Part shown: positions 1 through 8,013 of the stretch, one piece after another
Layout: each line of letters starts with the position of its first letter
Numbering within the stretch: the stretch's first letter is position 1
Origin: an uncultured Lachnospiraceae bacterium
Lineage (GTDB): Bacteria; Bacillota; Clostridia; Lachnospirales; Lachnospiraceae
Assembly: GCA_902803625.1 (NCBI GenBank)
Contig: CADCQV010000108.1
Location: 1-18,916, forward strand
Reading direction: 5' to 3'
DNA length: 18,916 nt
The notes under the pieces: model-generated
Seen by the model: only the letters and a program-made list of their open reading frames with translations
What the model was told of the DNA's origin: nothing
Database searches by the model: none
Position numbers and translations under genes: made by a program

Positions 1-14
1 CATCCTCTCTATTC

Positions 15-87
<73 letters not shown>

Positions 88-112
88 CTTTTTCATTTTA
101 AAGACATTTACA

Positions 113-1003
113 GTGTATACTAAGACAGAGAGCAAATTAACAGAGAAGAATAATAAGATTAAGGGAATAATCTGCATTATCCTTGCAGCCTTCGGTTTTT
201 CCCTTATGACCTTCTTTGTCCGCATTTCCGGGGATCTGCCCACTATGCAGAAGGCTTTCTTCCGGAATTTTGTTGCAATCTTTGTTTCGACAGCAGTTCT
301 CCTCAGAGAAAAAATCCCCTTTACTATCAAAAAAGAGAATCGTCTCGATATATTCCTTCGCTGTCTTTTCGGCACCAGCGGGTTAATAGCAAATTTCTAT
401 GCCATAGACCGGCTCGGTATTGCTGATGCGAATATGTTAAATAAGCTGTCTCCGTTTTTCGCCATAGTTCTTTCTATTTTCATTCTGAAGGAAATACCTG
501 CAAGGCTGGATATAATCGCAACTATAATCGCCTTTACCGGCGCGTTGTTTATTATCAGACCAACAGGAGCCATGTCGGAGGTCATACCGGCACTGATTGG
601 ATTATACGGTGGTTTCGGGGCGGGAACGGCCTACGTGTTTGTAAGAAAACTCGGAAAAAAGGGCGAGAAAACTCCGATAATAGTGATCTGCTTCTCGTTA
701 TTTTCCTGTCTTGTCACGCTTCCCGCCGTTATCATAGACTATCATCCGATGTCAGGAAAACAGCTGCTCTGCCTTATAATGGCAGGTATTGCAGCCTCTC
801 TCGGCCAGTTTTCCATCACGAATGCCTATAGATTTGCTCCGGCGAAGGAGATCTCGGTCTTTGATTATACACAGGTTATATTTGCGGCTCTTCTCGGAAT
901 GATATTCTTAAATGAAACCCCGGAATTCTTAAGTATCTGCGGATATGTGATAATCATCGGAGTAGCCCTGATAAGGTGGTACTACCTCACAAAAGTTGAA
1001 TAA
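113..1003 (+). CDS. DMT-superfamily permease (EamA family)
   Basis: Predicted inner-membrane transporter of 296 residues, the usual size for the 10-helix drug/metabolite transporter (DMT) family. Hydrophobic segments are spread along the whole length, in two EamA-type halves at roughly residues 15-150 and 160-292. The first half contains the family-typical stretch with ADANMLNKLSPFF and the second has APAKEISVFDYTQVIFAALLG. The start is a GTG at 113; the only upstream ribosome-binding candidate is a weak AAAG, and the next ATG would delete the first membrane helix. The substrate cannot be read from sequence; relatives export amino acids, nucleosides or other metabolites. No promoter is visible in the 25 bp after the tRNA, so readthrough from the tRNA-Phe unit is possible. 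Confidence 0.88.
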   Translation: MYTKTESKLTEKNNKIKGIICIILAAFGFSLMTFFVRISGDLPTMQKAFFRNFVAIFVSTAVLLREKIPFTIKKENRLDIFLRCLFGTSGLIANFYAIDRLGIADANMLNKLSPFFAIVLSIFILKEIPARLDIIATIIAFTGALFIIRPTGAMSEVIPALIGLYGGFGAGTAYVFVRKLGKKGEKTPIIVICFSLFSCLVTLPAVIIDYHPMSGKQLLCLIMAGIAASLGQFSITNAYRFAPAKEISVFDYTQVIFAALLGMIFLNETPEFLSICGYVIIIGVALIRWYYLTKVE

Positions 1004-1062
1004 GACGGAAAAGTCCTGTAAAATTGAATAAATATGAAAAAACACAGAGAAGCAGGTATCAT

Positions 1063-2253
1063 ATGAAGTATCTTATCTTAGGCGCGGGTCCCTCCGGGCT
1101 AACGCTGGCTGCAAGGCTTAAGGAAAAGGGAATAAAGGATATTATCGTACTCGAAAAGGAGAAGGAGGCCGGCGGACTCTGCAGGAGCAGGAATGTGGAC
1201 GGTTCACCCTTCGATATCGGCGGTGGACATTTTCTGGATGTGCGAAGACCGGATGTAACGGAATTTCTGTTCAGATATCTGCCGGAGAATGAGTGGGACA
1301 GATATGAGAGGGATTCCCGCATAGATCTGAAGGGGCAGATCATAGGAAGCCCCATAGAAGCCAATATCTGGATGCTAGATACGGACACACAGGTTGAATA
1401 TCTAAAGGCCATAGCGGAGGCTGGATCTGTGTCCGGCGTTCCGATGCCGGAAAAATTCACCGACTGGATATACTGGAAGCTTGGAAAGCGGATTGCAGAG
1501 GACTATATGCTGCCCTACAATAAAAAGATGTTCGGGGAGGAGCTGGATTCGCTGGGAACCTACTGGCTGGAAAAGCTGCCGGATGTTTCCTTTGAGGACA
1601 CCTTAAGGAGCTGTCTTGAGCACAGGGCATATGCCAGACAGCCGGGGCATGCGGAGTTTTATTATCCGAAAAAATACGGCTACGGCGAGCTGTGGAAGAG
1701 GATGGCGGAAAGTCTGGGCGGCTGCCTGAAGACAGGGGTCGCGGCAGAGAAGCTTGATATTGACAAAAGAAGCGTTAATGATGAATATAAGGCAGATGTG
1801 ATAATAAATACCGTTCCCTGGACGGATTTTAAGGAAATAAAGGGTGCTGATCCGGCTTTAACGGAACGCATAGGTAGGCTAAAGTATTCATCAATCGTCA
1901 CGGAGTATCACGAAGAGAGACTGGATACCTCCGCCCACTGGATCTACTATCCCGATGAGGACAAGGAGTTCCACAGGATACTGGTCAGACACAATTTCTG
2001 CCCGGGATCAAAGGGCTACTGGACCGAAACGAATCTCACCCGTTACAGGGAAAGCGGTAAAGAGTATTTTGTAAATAAGTACGCATATCCCCTTAATACC
2101 ATAGGAAAGAATGAGAATATGTCGGATATTCTTTCTGCGATGAAGGAGCATGGCATTATCGGACTTGGGCGCTGGGGGGAATGGCAGCATTATAATTCGG
2201 ATGTTGTGGCTGAGAACGCGATGCTTCTTGCTGAGCGGTTAACAGGCGAATAA
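1063..2253 (+). CDS. FAD-dependent amine-oxidase / UDP-galactopyranose-mutase-like oxidoreductase
   Basis: A 396-residue flavoprotein. The N-terminus shows a Rossmann beta-alpha-beta FAD site: GAGPSG at residues 7-12, an acidic residue ending strand 2 (E31) and the GG doublet of EAGGLCRS at 36-42. The C-terminal GRWGEWQHYNSDVVAENA matches the second FAD-contact region of the protoporphyrinogen-oxidase / amine-oxidase / UDP-galactopyranose-mutase superfamily. I chose ATG 1063 because the Rossmann strand starts right there and AGCAGG lies upstream; a TTG at 1024 would add 13 charged residues. The gene sits 59 bp after the permease and 32 bp before the kinase. The exact reaction is unknown; sugar-nucleotide or polysaccharide chemistry is plausible because close superfamily members occur in such clusters. 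The neighbours here do not decide it. Confidence 0.8.
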   Translation: MKYLILGAGPSGLTLAARLKEKGIKDIIVLEKEKEAGGLCRSRNVDGSPFDIGGGHFLDVRRPDVTEFLFRYLPENEWDRYERDSRIDLKGQIIGSPIEANIWMLDTDTQVEYLKAIAEAGSVSGVPMPEKFTDWIYWKLGKRIAEDYMLPYNKKMFGEELDSLGTYWLEKLPDVSFEDTLRSCLEHRAYARQPGHAEFYYPKKYGYGELWKRMAESLGGCLKTGVAAEKLDIDKRSVNDEYKADVIINTVPWTDFKEIKGADPALTERIGRLKYSSIVTEYHEERLDTSAHWIYYPDEDKEFHRILVRHNFCPGSKGYWTETNLTRYRESGKEYFVNKYAYPLNTIGKNENMSDILSAMKEHGIIGLGRWGEWQHYNSDVVAENAMLLAERLTGE

Positions 2254-2285
2254 AGGATTAATGAAAGGAGCGGCATAGACAAATC

Positions 2286-3164
2286 ATGAAGGTATTAAAT
2301 TTCGGGTCATTAAATATCGACTATGTTTATCCGGTGGATCACATCATCATTCCCGGGGAAACGGAGCCTACCGGAGAAGTGAAGGAAAACTGCGGAGGGA
2401 AGGGCTTGAATCAGTCCATCGCACTTTCAAAAGCCGGGGTAAAGGTTTATCACGCAGGTCTTGTAGGTGAAGAGGGACAGCTTTTGATAGACAAATGTAC
2501 GGAAAACAACGTGGATACAAGCTTTATCAGAAAGATCCCCGGAAGATCCGGACACACCATTATCCAGGTGGATAAGGATGGTCAGAATTCCATACTTCTA
2601 TTTGGCGGCGCAAACAGGCAGTTTACAAAGGAATATATAGACGAGGTTTTAGGCAGTTTTGGAGAGGGAGATATGCTGGTACTCCAGAATGAAGTGAATC
2701 TTCTGGATTACATCATAGACAGAGCATATGAAAAAAAGCTGAAGATCGTTCTGAATCCTTCACCCTACGACAAGGCGGTGGAAGCGTGCGATCTGAATAA
2801 GGTATCCCTCTTCCTTCTTAATGAAATAGAGGGTGGACAGATAAGCGGCGAAAAGGAGCCGGACAGGATACTAAAGGTTCTTTCGGAAAAATACCCTGAT
2901 GCGGAGATAGTACTGACATTGGGAAGTGAAGGCTCGGTATATAAATATAAGGATAAGGAATACAGGCAGGGAATATACAAGGTAAAGGCTGTGGATACCA
3001 CGGCCGCCGGCGATACCTTTACGGGTTACTTTATTTCCTCGGTGATAAGCGGGCATGACATCCCGGAAAGCCTTGATATTGCCGCGAGAGCATCGTCCAT
3101 CGCGGTTACAAGACCCGGTGCCACCGATTCCATCCCGTTAAAGGAAGAGGTGGAAAAGATCTGA
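2286..3164 (+). CDS. rbsK: PfkB-family carbohydrate kinase, probable ribokinase
   Basis: A cytoplasmic sugar kinase of 292 residues, close to the usual ribokinase length (about 300). Ribokinase phosphorylates D-ribose at O5 with ATP, feeding the pentose phosphate pathway. Visible motifs are the N-terminal substrate segment with ENCGGKGLNQSIALSKAG (residues 34-51, containing the PfkB signature 1 glycines), a nucleotide-site TLGSEGS (211-217), and PfkB signature 2 DTTAAGDTFTG (237-247), in which D243 is the predicted catalytic base. A GAAAGGAG ribosome-binding site lies 15 bp upstream, rather far from the ATG. No ribose transporter or rbsR is adjacent, so the substrate is assigned by family resemblance only; another sugar or nucleoside remains possible. 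Transcription probably ends at the hairpin at 3191-3218. Confidence 0.82.
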   Translation: MKVLNFGSLNIDYVYPVDHIIIPGETEPTGEVKENCGGKGLNQSIALSKAGVKVYHAGLVGEEGQLLIDKCTENNVDTSFIRKIPGRSGHTIIQVDKDGQNSILLFGGANRQFTKEYIDEVLGSFGEGDMLVLQNEVNLLDYIIDRAYEKKLKIVLNPSPYDKAVEACDLNKVSLFLLNEIEGGQISGEKEPDRILKVLSEKYPDAEIVLTLGSEGSVYKYKDKEYRQGIYKVKAVDTTAAGDTFTGYFISSVISGHDIPESLDIAARASSIAVTRPGATDSIPLKEEVEKI

Positions 3165-3186
3165 TCACAATGACACAGGTGTTTTC

Positions 3187-4554
3187 TCAGGAATGCTTCG
3201 CCTCGCTGCGGAGCATTCTTTCTATCTTTTTCATGCAAAGGAGGTATACCGGAACAATGTAAGCGCAGCCTGAAAGCCAGGCAGTCTGATCGGTAAAGCA
3301 TATGGCAGCATAACCGAATACGGGCACCGCAAAAATACTCATAAGGATACGGGCCACCATTTCCGAGAAGCCGGAGAAGATCGTGATCAGAGAAAAACCA
3401 AGACTCTGGACCACCATACGGCAGATGCTCAAGATCCCCAGAGACCAGAAAAAGAGTCCCAGAGCGGCGAGATACTGTGCCGAAGCATCCAGAACGGCGG
3501 TGGAGTCGCGGCTTACGAATAAAAGAGAGGCCGTACGCCCGAAGAAGAACATAAGCGCACCCGCAACTATACCATAGGAAACAGTGGTAATAAGACCTAT
3601 CCCGACTCCCCTGCGGATCCTTGAAATATTACCCGCACCGTAATTCTGGCTGCAGAAGGTTGCAACAGCAGTGGCGACGGCATCAAAGGGACACATGGCG
3701 AACTGCTTTATCTTCATTCCTGCAGTGAATCCGGAAACGTAAATACTGCCGAGGGAATTATTGGCCGACTGCATTACCATACTGCCGACAGCCGTTATGG
3801 AATACTGCATTCCCATAGGCAGCCCCATACCGAGGAGCGTGGTGAAATAGGAGCCCTTCATAACAAGATCCTCTTTTTTCGGAATGATGAATCTCATCTT
3901 TATTATAATATAGATAAGACACAGAACCCCGCTTGATGCCTGGGAGGCAACGGTAGCTATGGCGGCACCGAAAACACCCAGCTTCAGGATAGTAATACAG
4001 TAAATATCAAGACCTATATTCGCAACTGTTGAAATAGCAAGGAATATAAAGGGGGTGCGGCTGTCCCCGACGGAGCGTAAGAAACCTGCGGCGGTATTGT
4101 ACAGCAGCGTAAAGGGAATGCCGCAGAATATCACAAAGAGATAGATATAGGCATTGTCATAAATATCACCGGGAGTTCGGAGAAGGCGGAGGATACTGTG
4201 ACATCCCAGAGCGCAGACAAGGGTAAGGAGGACGGAGAAAAACACCACAAGCAGAAGGCTGTGGAAGACATACCTTCGAAGGGAGCCCATATCTCCGGCC
4301 CCGAAGCGCTGGGCAACGGGAACCGCAAAGCCGGCGCAGAGTCCGATGCAGAAGCCGAGAATGAAGAACTGTACACTGCTGGATGCGCCTACTCCGGCAA
4401 GGGCCTTATCGCCCAGGGTCTGTCCCACAATGGCTGCGTCAACTACGTTATAGGTCTGCTGGAAAATATTACCAAGCAGCAAAGGAAGGGCGAATTTCAA
4501 TATTAACTTCAGAGGATTTCCCTCTGTCATGGAATGTGCACTGCTATTACTCAT
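3187..4554 (-). CDS. MATE-family efflux transporter
   Basis: A 455-residue integral membrane antiporter with about 12 hydrophobic helices across the whole length, typical of MATE exporters that expel cationic drugs or metabolites using Na+ or H+ gradients. The N-terminal MTEGNPLKLILKFALPLLLG, followed by NIFQQTYNVVDAAIVGQ, is characteristic of the DinF/NorM-like clostridial group, and the GMGLPMGMQYSITAVGSMVMQ segment opens the second half. ATG 4554 is chosen as start; GTG 4557 is directly adjacent and TTG 4593 is really the -35 box of a promoter. Internal ATG 4530 (MTEGNPLK) is an alternative, but no Shine-Dalgarno precedes either. The gene is convergent with the ribokinase and divergent from the envelope operon. 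The substrate is unknown. Confidence 0.9.
   Translation of the reverse strand: MSNSSAHSMTEGNPLKLILKFALPLLLGNIFQQTYNVVDAAIVGQTLGDKALAGVGASSSVQFFILGFCIGLCAGFAVPVAQRFGAGDMGSLRRYVFHSLLLVVFFSVLLTLVCALGCHSILRLLRTPGDIYDNAYIYLFVIFCGIPFTLLYNTAAGFLRSVGDSRTPFIFLAISTVANIGLDIYCITILKLGVFGAAIATVASQASSGVLCLIYIIIKMRFIIPKKEDLVMKGSYFTTLLGMGLPMGMQYSITAVGSMVMQSANNSLGSIYVSGFTAGMKIKQFAMCPFDAVATAVATFCSQNYGAGNISRIRRGVGIGLITTVSYGIVAGALMFFFGRTASLLFVSRDSTAVLDASAQYLAALGLFFWSLGILSICRMVVQSLGFSLITIFSGFSEMVARILMSIFAVPVFGYAAICFTDQTAWLSGCAYIVPVYLLCMKKIERMLRSEAKHS
3191..3230 (+). terminator. Rho-independent terminator of the ribokinase unit, inside the MATE gene 3' end
   Basis: GAATGCTTCGC (3191-3201) pairs with GCGGAGCATTC (3208-3218), 11 bp with one G-T wobble, around the 6-nt loop CTCGCT. 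A T-rich tail follows on the plus strand (TTTCTATCTTTTT). On the minus strand the tail is not U-rich, so the terminator acts on plus-strand transcripts. The same bases encode the last codons and precede the stop of the convergent MATE gene. Confidence 0.8.
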
Positions 4555-4564
4555 CACGGCGCAA

Positions 4565-4593
4565 ATAATAGACCTATTATCCGATTCTGTCAA
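4565..4593 (-). promoter_or_regulatory. Sigma-A-type promoter for the MATE gene
   Basis: Read on the minus strand, a perfect -35 TTGACA (4593-4588) is followed by a 17-bp spacer and -10 TATTAT (4570-4565, one mismatch from consensus). The expected transcription start is near 4558, which is at or within 2-4 nt of GTG 4557 / ATG 4554, so the transcript may be leaderless. The -35 box is the terminal part of the palindrome at 4588-4638. Confidence 0.7.
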
Positions 4594-4638
4594 TCCGGGC
4601 GCCAGCGAAGGGTCTTTCCCGCTTCGCCCGGAATGACA
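4588..4638. repeat. 51-bp imperfect palindrome (TGTCATTC-type intergenic repeat)
   Basis: The left arm TGTCAATCCGGGCG (4588-4601) and the right arm CGCCCGGAATGACA (4625-4638) are inverted copies with one mismatch. The interior can also pair (GCGAA with TTCGC and GGG with CCC around AAAGA). On the minus strand the element begins TGTCATTCCGGGCGAAGC, close to the start of the repeat at 17286 (TGTCATTCTGAGGGCGAAGC). It carries no coding potential and resembles small palindromic intergenic repeats, though mobility cannot be judged from two copies. Confidence 0.7.
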
Positions 4639-4655
4639 CTGGGATCACACAATGT

Positions 4656-4684
4656 TTGCATTATAGACGCAGTACTGATAAAAT
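4656..4684 (+). promoter_or_regulatory. Extended -10 promoter for the envelope/housekeeping gene run
   Basis: The -35 candidate TTGCAT (4656-4661, 4 of 6) is followed by a 17-bp spacer and -10 TAAAAT (4679-4684, 5 of 6), with a TGA immediately before it that makes an extended -10 element. Transcription would start near 4691, about 32 nt ahead of the first gene's start codon. It is the only good promoter I see before the twelve-gene run. Confidence 0.6.
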
Positions 4685-4722
4685 GAAGTGTTAAATGACA
4701 GAAAAGAAAAAGAGGTTTGGCT

Positions 4723-5664
4723 TTGAAAGTACTAGTGCTTGGCGGAACCGGAATGGTCGGTTCCCATTTTATGATAAGTTATAAGAAGGACGGAGCGGAG
4801 GTAAAGGGTCTGGCCCGGAATTCCGCATCCAGCAGGATGGCCGCGATCCAGGACGGGGATATAATCCGCTGCGATATCCTGGAAAGGGATGCCTTAATGA
4901 GGATAATGAAGGATATGAAGCCTGACATTATCGTCCATATGGCAGCCCAGGCATTCAACGGGGATTCCTGGAATCTGGAGTATGTTACACACGAAACCAA
5001 TTACATCGGAACCCTGAATGTCCTGTACTGTGCCAGGGAAGCAGCTCCCGATGCAAAGGTACTGCTTGCCTGCTCCAGTGCGGAGTACGGCAATATAAAG
5101 GAAGAGGACTGTCCCTTAAAGGAGGACAGACTACTTACCCCCCATACTCCCTATGGAGTGTCAAAGGCGGGTGTGGAAAATCTGGGAAGGCAGTACGCGT
5201 TAAATTACGGTATGAAGGTGTATCTCCCCAGAATGTTTATCCATGTGGGAACGGGACATCCGCCCGCAACCGCCATACAGAATTTTGCGAGACAGCTTGC
5301 GCTTATTAAAGCCGGGAAGCTGCCGCCGGAGATTCACGTCGGAAATCTGTCGACCTACAGGGATTATATCGATGTACGGGACGGGGTAAGGGCTATGCGG
5401 CTCATGATGGAAAAGGGAAATCCCGGGGAGCCGTATAATATCTGTAACGGAAAGGCATATCAGATAAAGGAGATCCTGGATATGCTCGTGAAGATATCCG
5501 GCACCGACGCGAAGGTTATTTCCGATGAAAAGCTCTTCCGCGTGGCGGATGAGCCGCTGCTCCTCGGGGACGACAGCAAGATAAAAGCACTCGGGTATGA
5601 GAGGGAATACAGCATGGAGCAGACCCTTACGGATGTGTTCCACGACTGGGAATCGAGGATATGA
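4723..5664 (+). CDS. NAD(P)-dependent sugar-nucleotide epimerase/reductase, GDP-4-keto-6-deoxymannose reductase-like
   Basis: A cytoplasmic short-chain (extended SDR) enzyme of 313 residues. Numbering from TTG 4723, the cofactor site is GGTGMVG (7-13), the catalytic set is the SSAEYG serines at 118-119 with E121, and Y144/K148 form the YxxxK pair in TPYGVSK. The C-terminal half, with VGNLSTYRDYIDVRDGVRAM and GEPYNICNGKAYQIKEIL, resembles GDP-4-dehydro-6-deoxy-D-mannose reductase (Rmd), which makes GDP-rhamnose-type donors; the true substrate is not provable here. TTG 4723 is preferred over TTG 4717 because AGAGG ends 7 bp before it, giving MKVLVLGGTG. It is the first gene of a run and is separated from the glycosyltransferase by one base, so it likely supplies an activated sugar. 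Confidence 0.82.
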   Translation: MKVLVLGGTGMVGSHFMISYKKDGAEVKGLARNSASSRMAAIQDGDIIRCDILERDALMRIMKDMKPDIIVHMAAQAFNGDSWNLEYVTHETNYIGTLNVLYCAREAAPDAKVLLACSSAEYGNIKEEDCPLKEDRLLTPHTPYGVSKAGVENLGRQYALNYGMKVYLPRMFIHVGTGHPPATAIQNFARQLALIKAGKLPPEIHVGNLSTYRDYIDVRDGVRAMRLMMEKGNPGEPYNICNGKAYQIKEILDMLVKISGTDAKVISDEKLFRVADEPLLLGDDSKIKALGYEREYSMEQTLTDVFHDWESRI

Positions 5665-5665
5665 G

Positions 5666-6403
5666 ATGCCTTCTTCATTTGAGAATGTGACCATACTTCT
5701 TCCCGCAATGGATGAAACCTATTCCCTGAAGCAGACAGTGGATATAATAGCGGGTACCAATGTCAGAGAGGATATTGCGGAATTTATCCTGCTTCTCTGT
5801 GACAGGACAAGCCCTGAAACCAGAAAAACGGCAGAGGAGCTTGTAGAGAAGTATAAGGACAGGATTCCGGTGTATATACACAATCAGGAGCTCCCCTTCG
5901 TGGGAGGAGCCATCCGGGAAGGGATAAACCTTGCGAAGGGTTCCCATGTGGTGATGATGTCTTCGGATCTGGAGACGGATCCGCATGTTATCAGGGAATT
6001 TATAGCAAAGGCAAAGAAATATCCGAAGCGGATAATCACTGCGACGCGTTGGAAAAAGGGCGGCGGATTCGAGCACTATAATAAGATAAAGCTCATATGC
6101 AATCTGATATTTGAGAGAGCCATCGGCCTGTTTTACTTTACCGGACTATCGGATCTGACCTATGCTTACCGGATCTTCCCCACCGACCTTATGAAAAGGA
6201 TAAGATGGGAGGAGCTGAGGCATCCCTTCTTCCTGGAAACCGCCCTGAAGCCCCTGAGGCTCGGTGTGAAATTCATCGAGATACCCGGGCATTGGACTGC
6301 GAGGACGGAAGGTGAGTCACAGAATTCCTTCTTTGCGAATTTCAAGTATTTCAGGACCGCCTGGCATAACAGGTTCCTGAAAAAAGAACAGATACTTCTT
6401 TAG
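5666..6403 (+). CDS. Family 2 glycosyltransferase (dolichol-phosphate-mannose-synthase-like fold)
   Basis: A 245-residue GT-A fold transferase. The N-terminal VTILLPAMDE (8-17) is the usual nucleotide-sugar strand, and SSDLETDP (99-106) holds the metal/donor-binding acidic residues D101 and D105. Later segments LSDLTYAYRIFPTDLMKRI and VKFIEIPGHWTARTEGES match the DPM1-like GT2 subgroup, which moves sugars onto lipid-phosphate carriers or polysaccharide. There is no clear transmembrane anchor, although the stretch FERAIGLFYFTGL is hydrophobic. The start is ATG 5666, one base after the preceding stop; the longer reading from 5597 only overlaps the epimerase. With a sugar-nucleotide enzyme before it and a GT-C-like membrane protein after it, a lipid-linked sugar step is a reasonable inference. 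Confidence 0.82.
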   Translation: MPSSFENVTILLPAMDETYSLKQTVDIIAGTNVREDIAEFILLLCDRTSPETRKTAEELVEKYKDRIPVYIHNQELPFVGGAIREGINLAKGSHVVMMSSDLETDPHVIREFIAKAKKYPKRIITATRWKKGGGFEHYNKIKLICNLIFERAIGLFYFTGLSDLTYAYRIFPTDLMKRIRWEELRHPFFLETALKPLRLGVKFIEIPGHWTARTEGESQNSFFANFKYFRTAWHNRFLKKEQILL

Positions 6404-6407
6404 ATAG

Positions 6408-8006
6408 ATGGATGCAGCAAAACGAATAGCATTTTCAATTGACAGATGGCGTCTATTTACAAGCATTGGCTTCTGCTTGATTGTCGTTGCCCTTGCGTGG
6501 CAGTCGGATGACGCTTATCACGGCTATGTGATGTCCAGACACCTCGTGGAGGGACATGGGCTTGTCTATAATGTGGGAGAAAGGGCAACGGCCAGCACCT
6601 GTCCGTTGTTTACGCTGATAATAGCGCTCTTTTATTTTATTACGAGGGAGATGTATTTTACTTCTCTCTTTGTATGTACCCTGTTTTCAACGGCGGCATA
6701 TTATATCCTGGTTTATAAGCTGTGCCGCACAAAGGAGCAGGTACTGCTGAGCTTTGTCGCCCTGAGCGGCAGTCAGGCATTTATCAGCTATACCACCTCG
6801 GGACTGGAAAACAGCCTTCTCTTTTTCCTAAGTGCGCTGTTTCTGTATTTACTGAGGGGGAAGGAACAGTTCAATGAGAAAAGCCTGCTGGCACTGGCAC
6901 TTGTTATGTCCCTTCTGGCCATGGCAAGGATGGATTCCGTTCTGATATTTGTGCCGGTCATAGTATGGATATACCTATTTAAGAGGGAGGACGTATCCTT
7001 CATAAAGGCGGCCGGGATCGCCCTTCTGGGGCTTCTTCCCTTTATACTCTGGGAGATTTTTGCCTGCTTTTATTTCGGCTTTCCCTTCCCTAACCCCGCA
7101 TATGTGAAGCTGGGAACGGATATAGCTATGACCGAATACATAAAGAGAGGCATTTTATATACTCTTTATTCTGCCCTTGATGATGCCGTGGTCGTAGTGA
7201 TACCTGCGATAACAGTGATCCTCGGGGCGCTTTCCGGAAAACTGAAATATACCCTTGTTGCCGCGGGGATCCTGTTTTACGGGATCTATATCATACGTAT
7301 AGGCGGGGACTTTATGATGGGGAGACATTTTACAAATCTGTTTTTTGTTTCGGTCTGCCTGTCGGTAATGATGATAAACGATACGGAATCGGAGGTATCG
7401 AAAATCCCGTTGATAAGGAGGGTTTTTTATACGGCGGTTTTTGTGTCGGTGATATTTGCCGCCACCTTCGGAAGAACAAACGGCACCCTTTATCTCGCGG
7501 GTCACAGATACAGCTCGCAGATATCCGACGAAAGGGAGTATTATTATGACACCACGGGGCTTTATAATAATGTTGTCTCCCTTCTGACCACCGGGAGCTT
7601 ATGTATTCAGAATACCTGGAATAATGAGGCTCCGGATGATCTGAGGGCAAACGGGTTTTCGGGAGGCATAATAGAAAATGCAGCCGGTATTCTGGTATAT
7701 TATAACCCCGATCTCTACCTGAACGACACATATGCTCTGGGGGACCCCTTTCTCTCAAAGCTTCCTGCCGAGTATAAGGAGAACTGGCGTGTGGGACACC
7801 TTCGCCGTGAGATCCCTAAGGGATATCAGGAAAGTGTGCGGGAGAACGGCAATTTCATAGAGGATCCGGATCTCCACGAATATTATGAGAAGATAAGGCT
7901 TTTAACAAGGGCGGACCTTTTTGCCGAAGGCAGGATAAAGACAATAATAGATATGAACCTGGGGAGGTACAGGTATCTTATAGACAGCTACGAGAAGAGA
8001 AAATAA
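6408..8006 (+). CDS. Multi-spanning membrane glycosyltransferase, GT-C-like
   Basis: A 532-residue membrane protein. The first helix (about 17-31) is followed by WQSDDAYHGYVMSRHLVEGHGLVYNVGERA, and the acidic pair D34-D35 plus EGHGLVYN is typical of GT-C transferases that use lipid-phosphate sugars in the outer leaflet (for example the arabinofuranosyltransferase AftB and related proteins). Further hydrophobic helices run to about residue 355, and a soluble, probably extracellular C-terminal domain of about 170 residues follows, containing several Tyr- and Asn-rich segments. It starts 4 bp after the GT2 gene with no strong Shine-Dalgarno, suggesting translational coupling. The acceptor is unknown; candidates are teichoic acid, wall polysaccharide or protein. 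The family call is from motif resemblance, so confidence is moderate. Confidence 0.7.
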   Translation: MDAAKRIAFSIDRWRLFTSIGFCLIVVALAWQSDDAYHGYVMSRHLVEGHGLVYNVGERATASTCPLFTLIIALFYFITREMYFTSLFVCTLFSTAAYYILVYKLCRTKEQVLLSFVALSGSQAFISYTTSGLENSLLFFLSALFLYLLRGKEQFNEKSLLALALVMSLLAMARMDSVLIFVPVIVWIYLFKREDVSFIKAAGIALLGLLPFILWEIFACFYFGFPFPNPAYVKLGTDIAMTEYIKRGILYTLYSALDDAVVVVIPAITVILGALSGKLKYTLVAAGILFYGIYIIRIGGDFMMGRHFTNLFFVSVCLSVMMINDTESEVSKIPLIRRVFYTAVFVSVIFAATFGRTNGTLYLAGHRYSSQISDEREYYYDTTGLYNNVVSLLTTGSLCIQNTWNNEAPDDLRANGFSGGIIENAAGILVYYNPDLYLNDTYALGDPFLSKLPAEYKENWRVGHLRREIPKGYQESVRENGNFIEDPDLHEYYEKIRLLTRADLFAEGRIKTIIDMNLGRYRYLIDSYEKRK

Positions 8007-8013
8007 AGCGAAG

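Noticed and set aside
1059..1460. 133-codon minus-strand frame opposite the flavoenzyme
   Set aside because: It is a shadow of the FAD protein, with Ser/Pro-rich low-information translation typical of antisense reading of this codon usage.
4198..4506. 102-codon plus-strand frame inside the MATE gene
   Set aside because: The antisense strand is clearly coding for membrane helices; the plus-strand product is charged and matches nothing.
4588..4638. Insertion sequence or MITE with target-site duplication
   Set aside because: The arms are inverted, but no flanking direct repeat or transposase is present, so I list it only as a palindromic repeat.
7155..7758. Two overlapping minus-strand frames opposite the GT-C gene
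   Set aside because: Both lack plausible starts and domains, and the plus-strand protein is strongly hydrophobic as expected for a membrane transferase.
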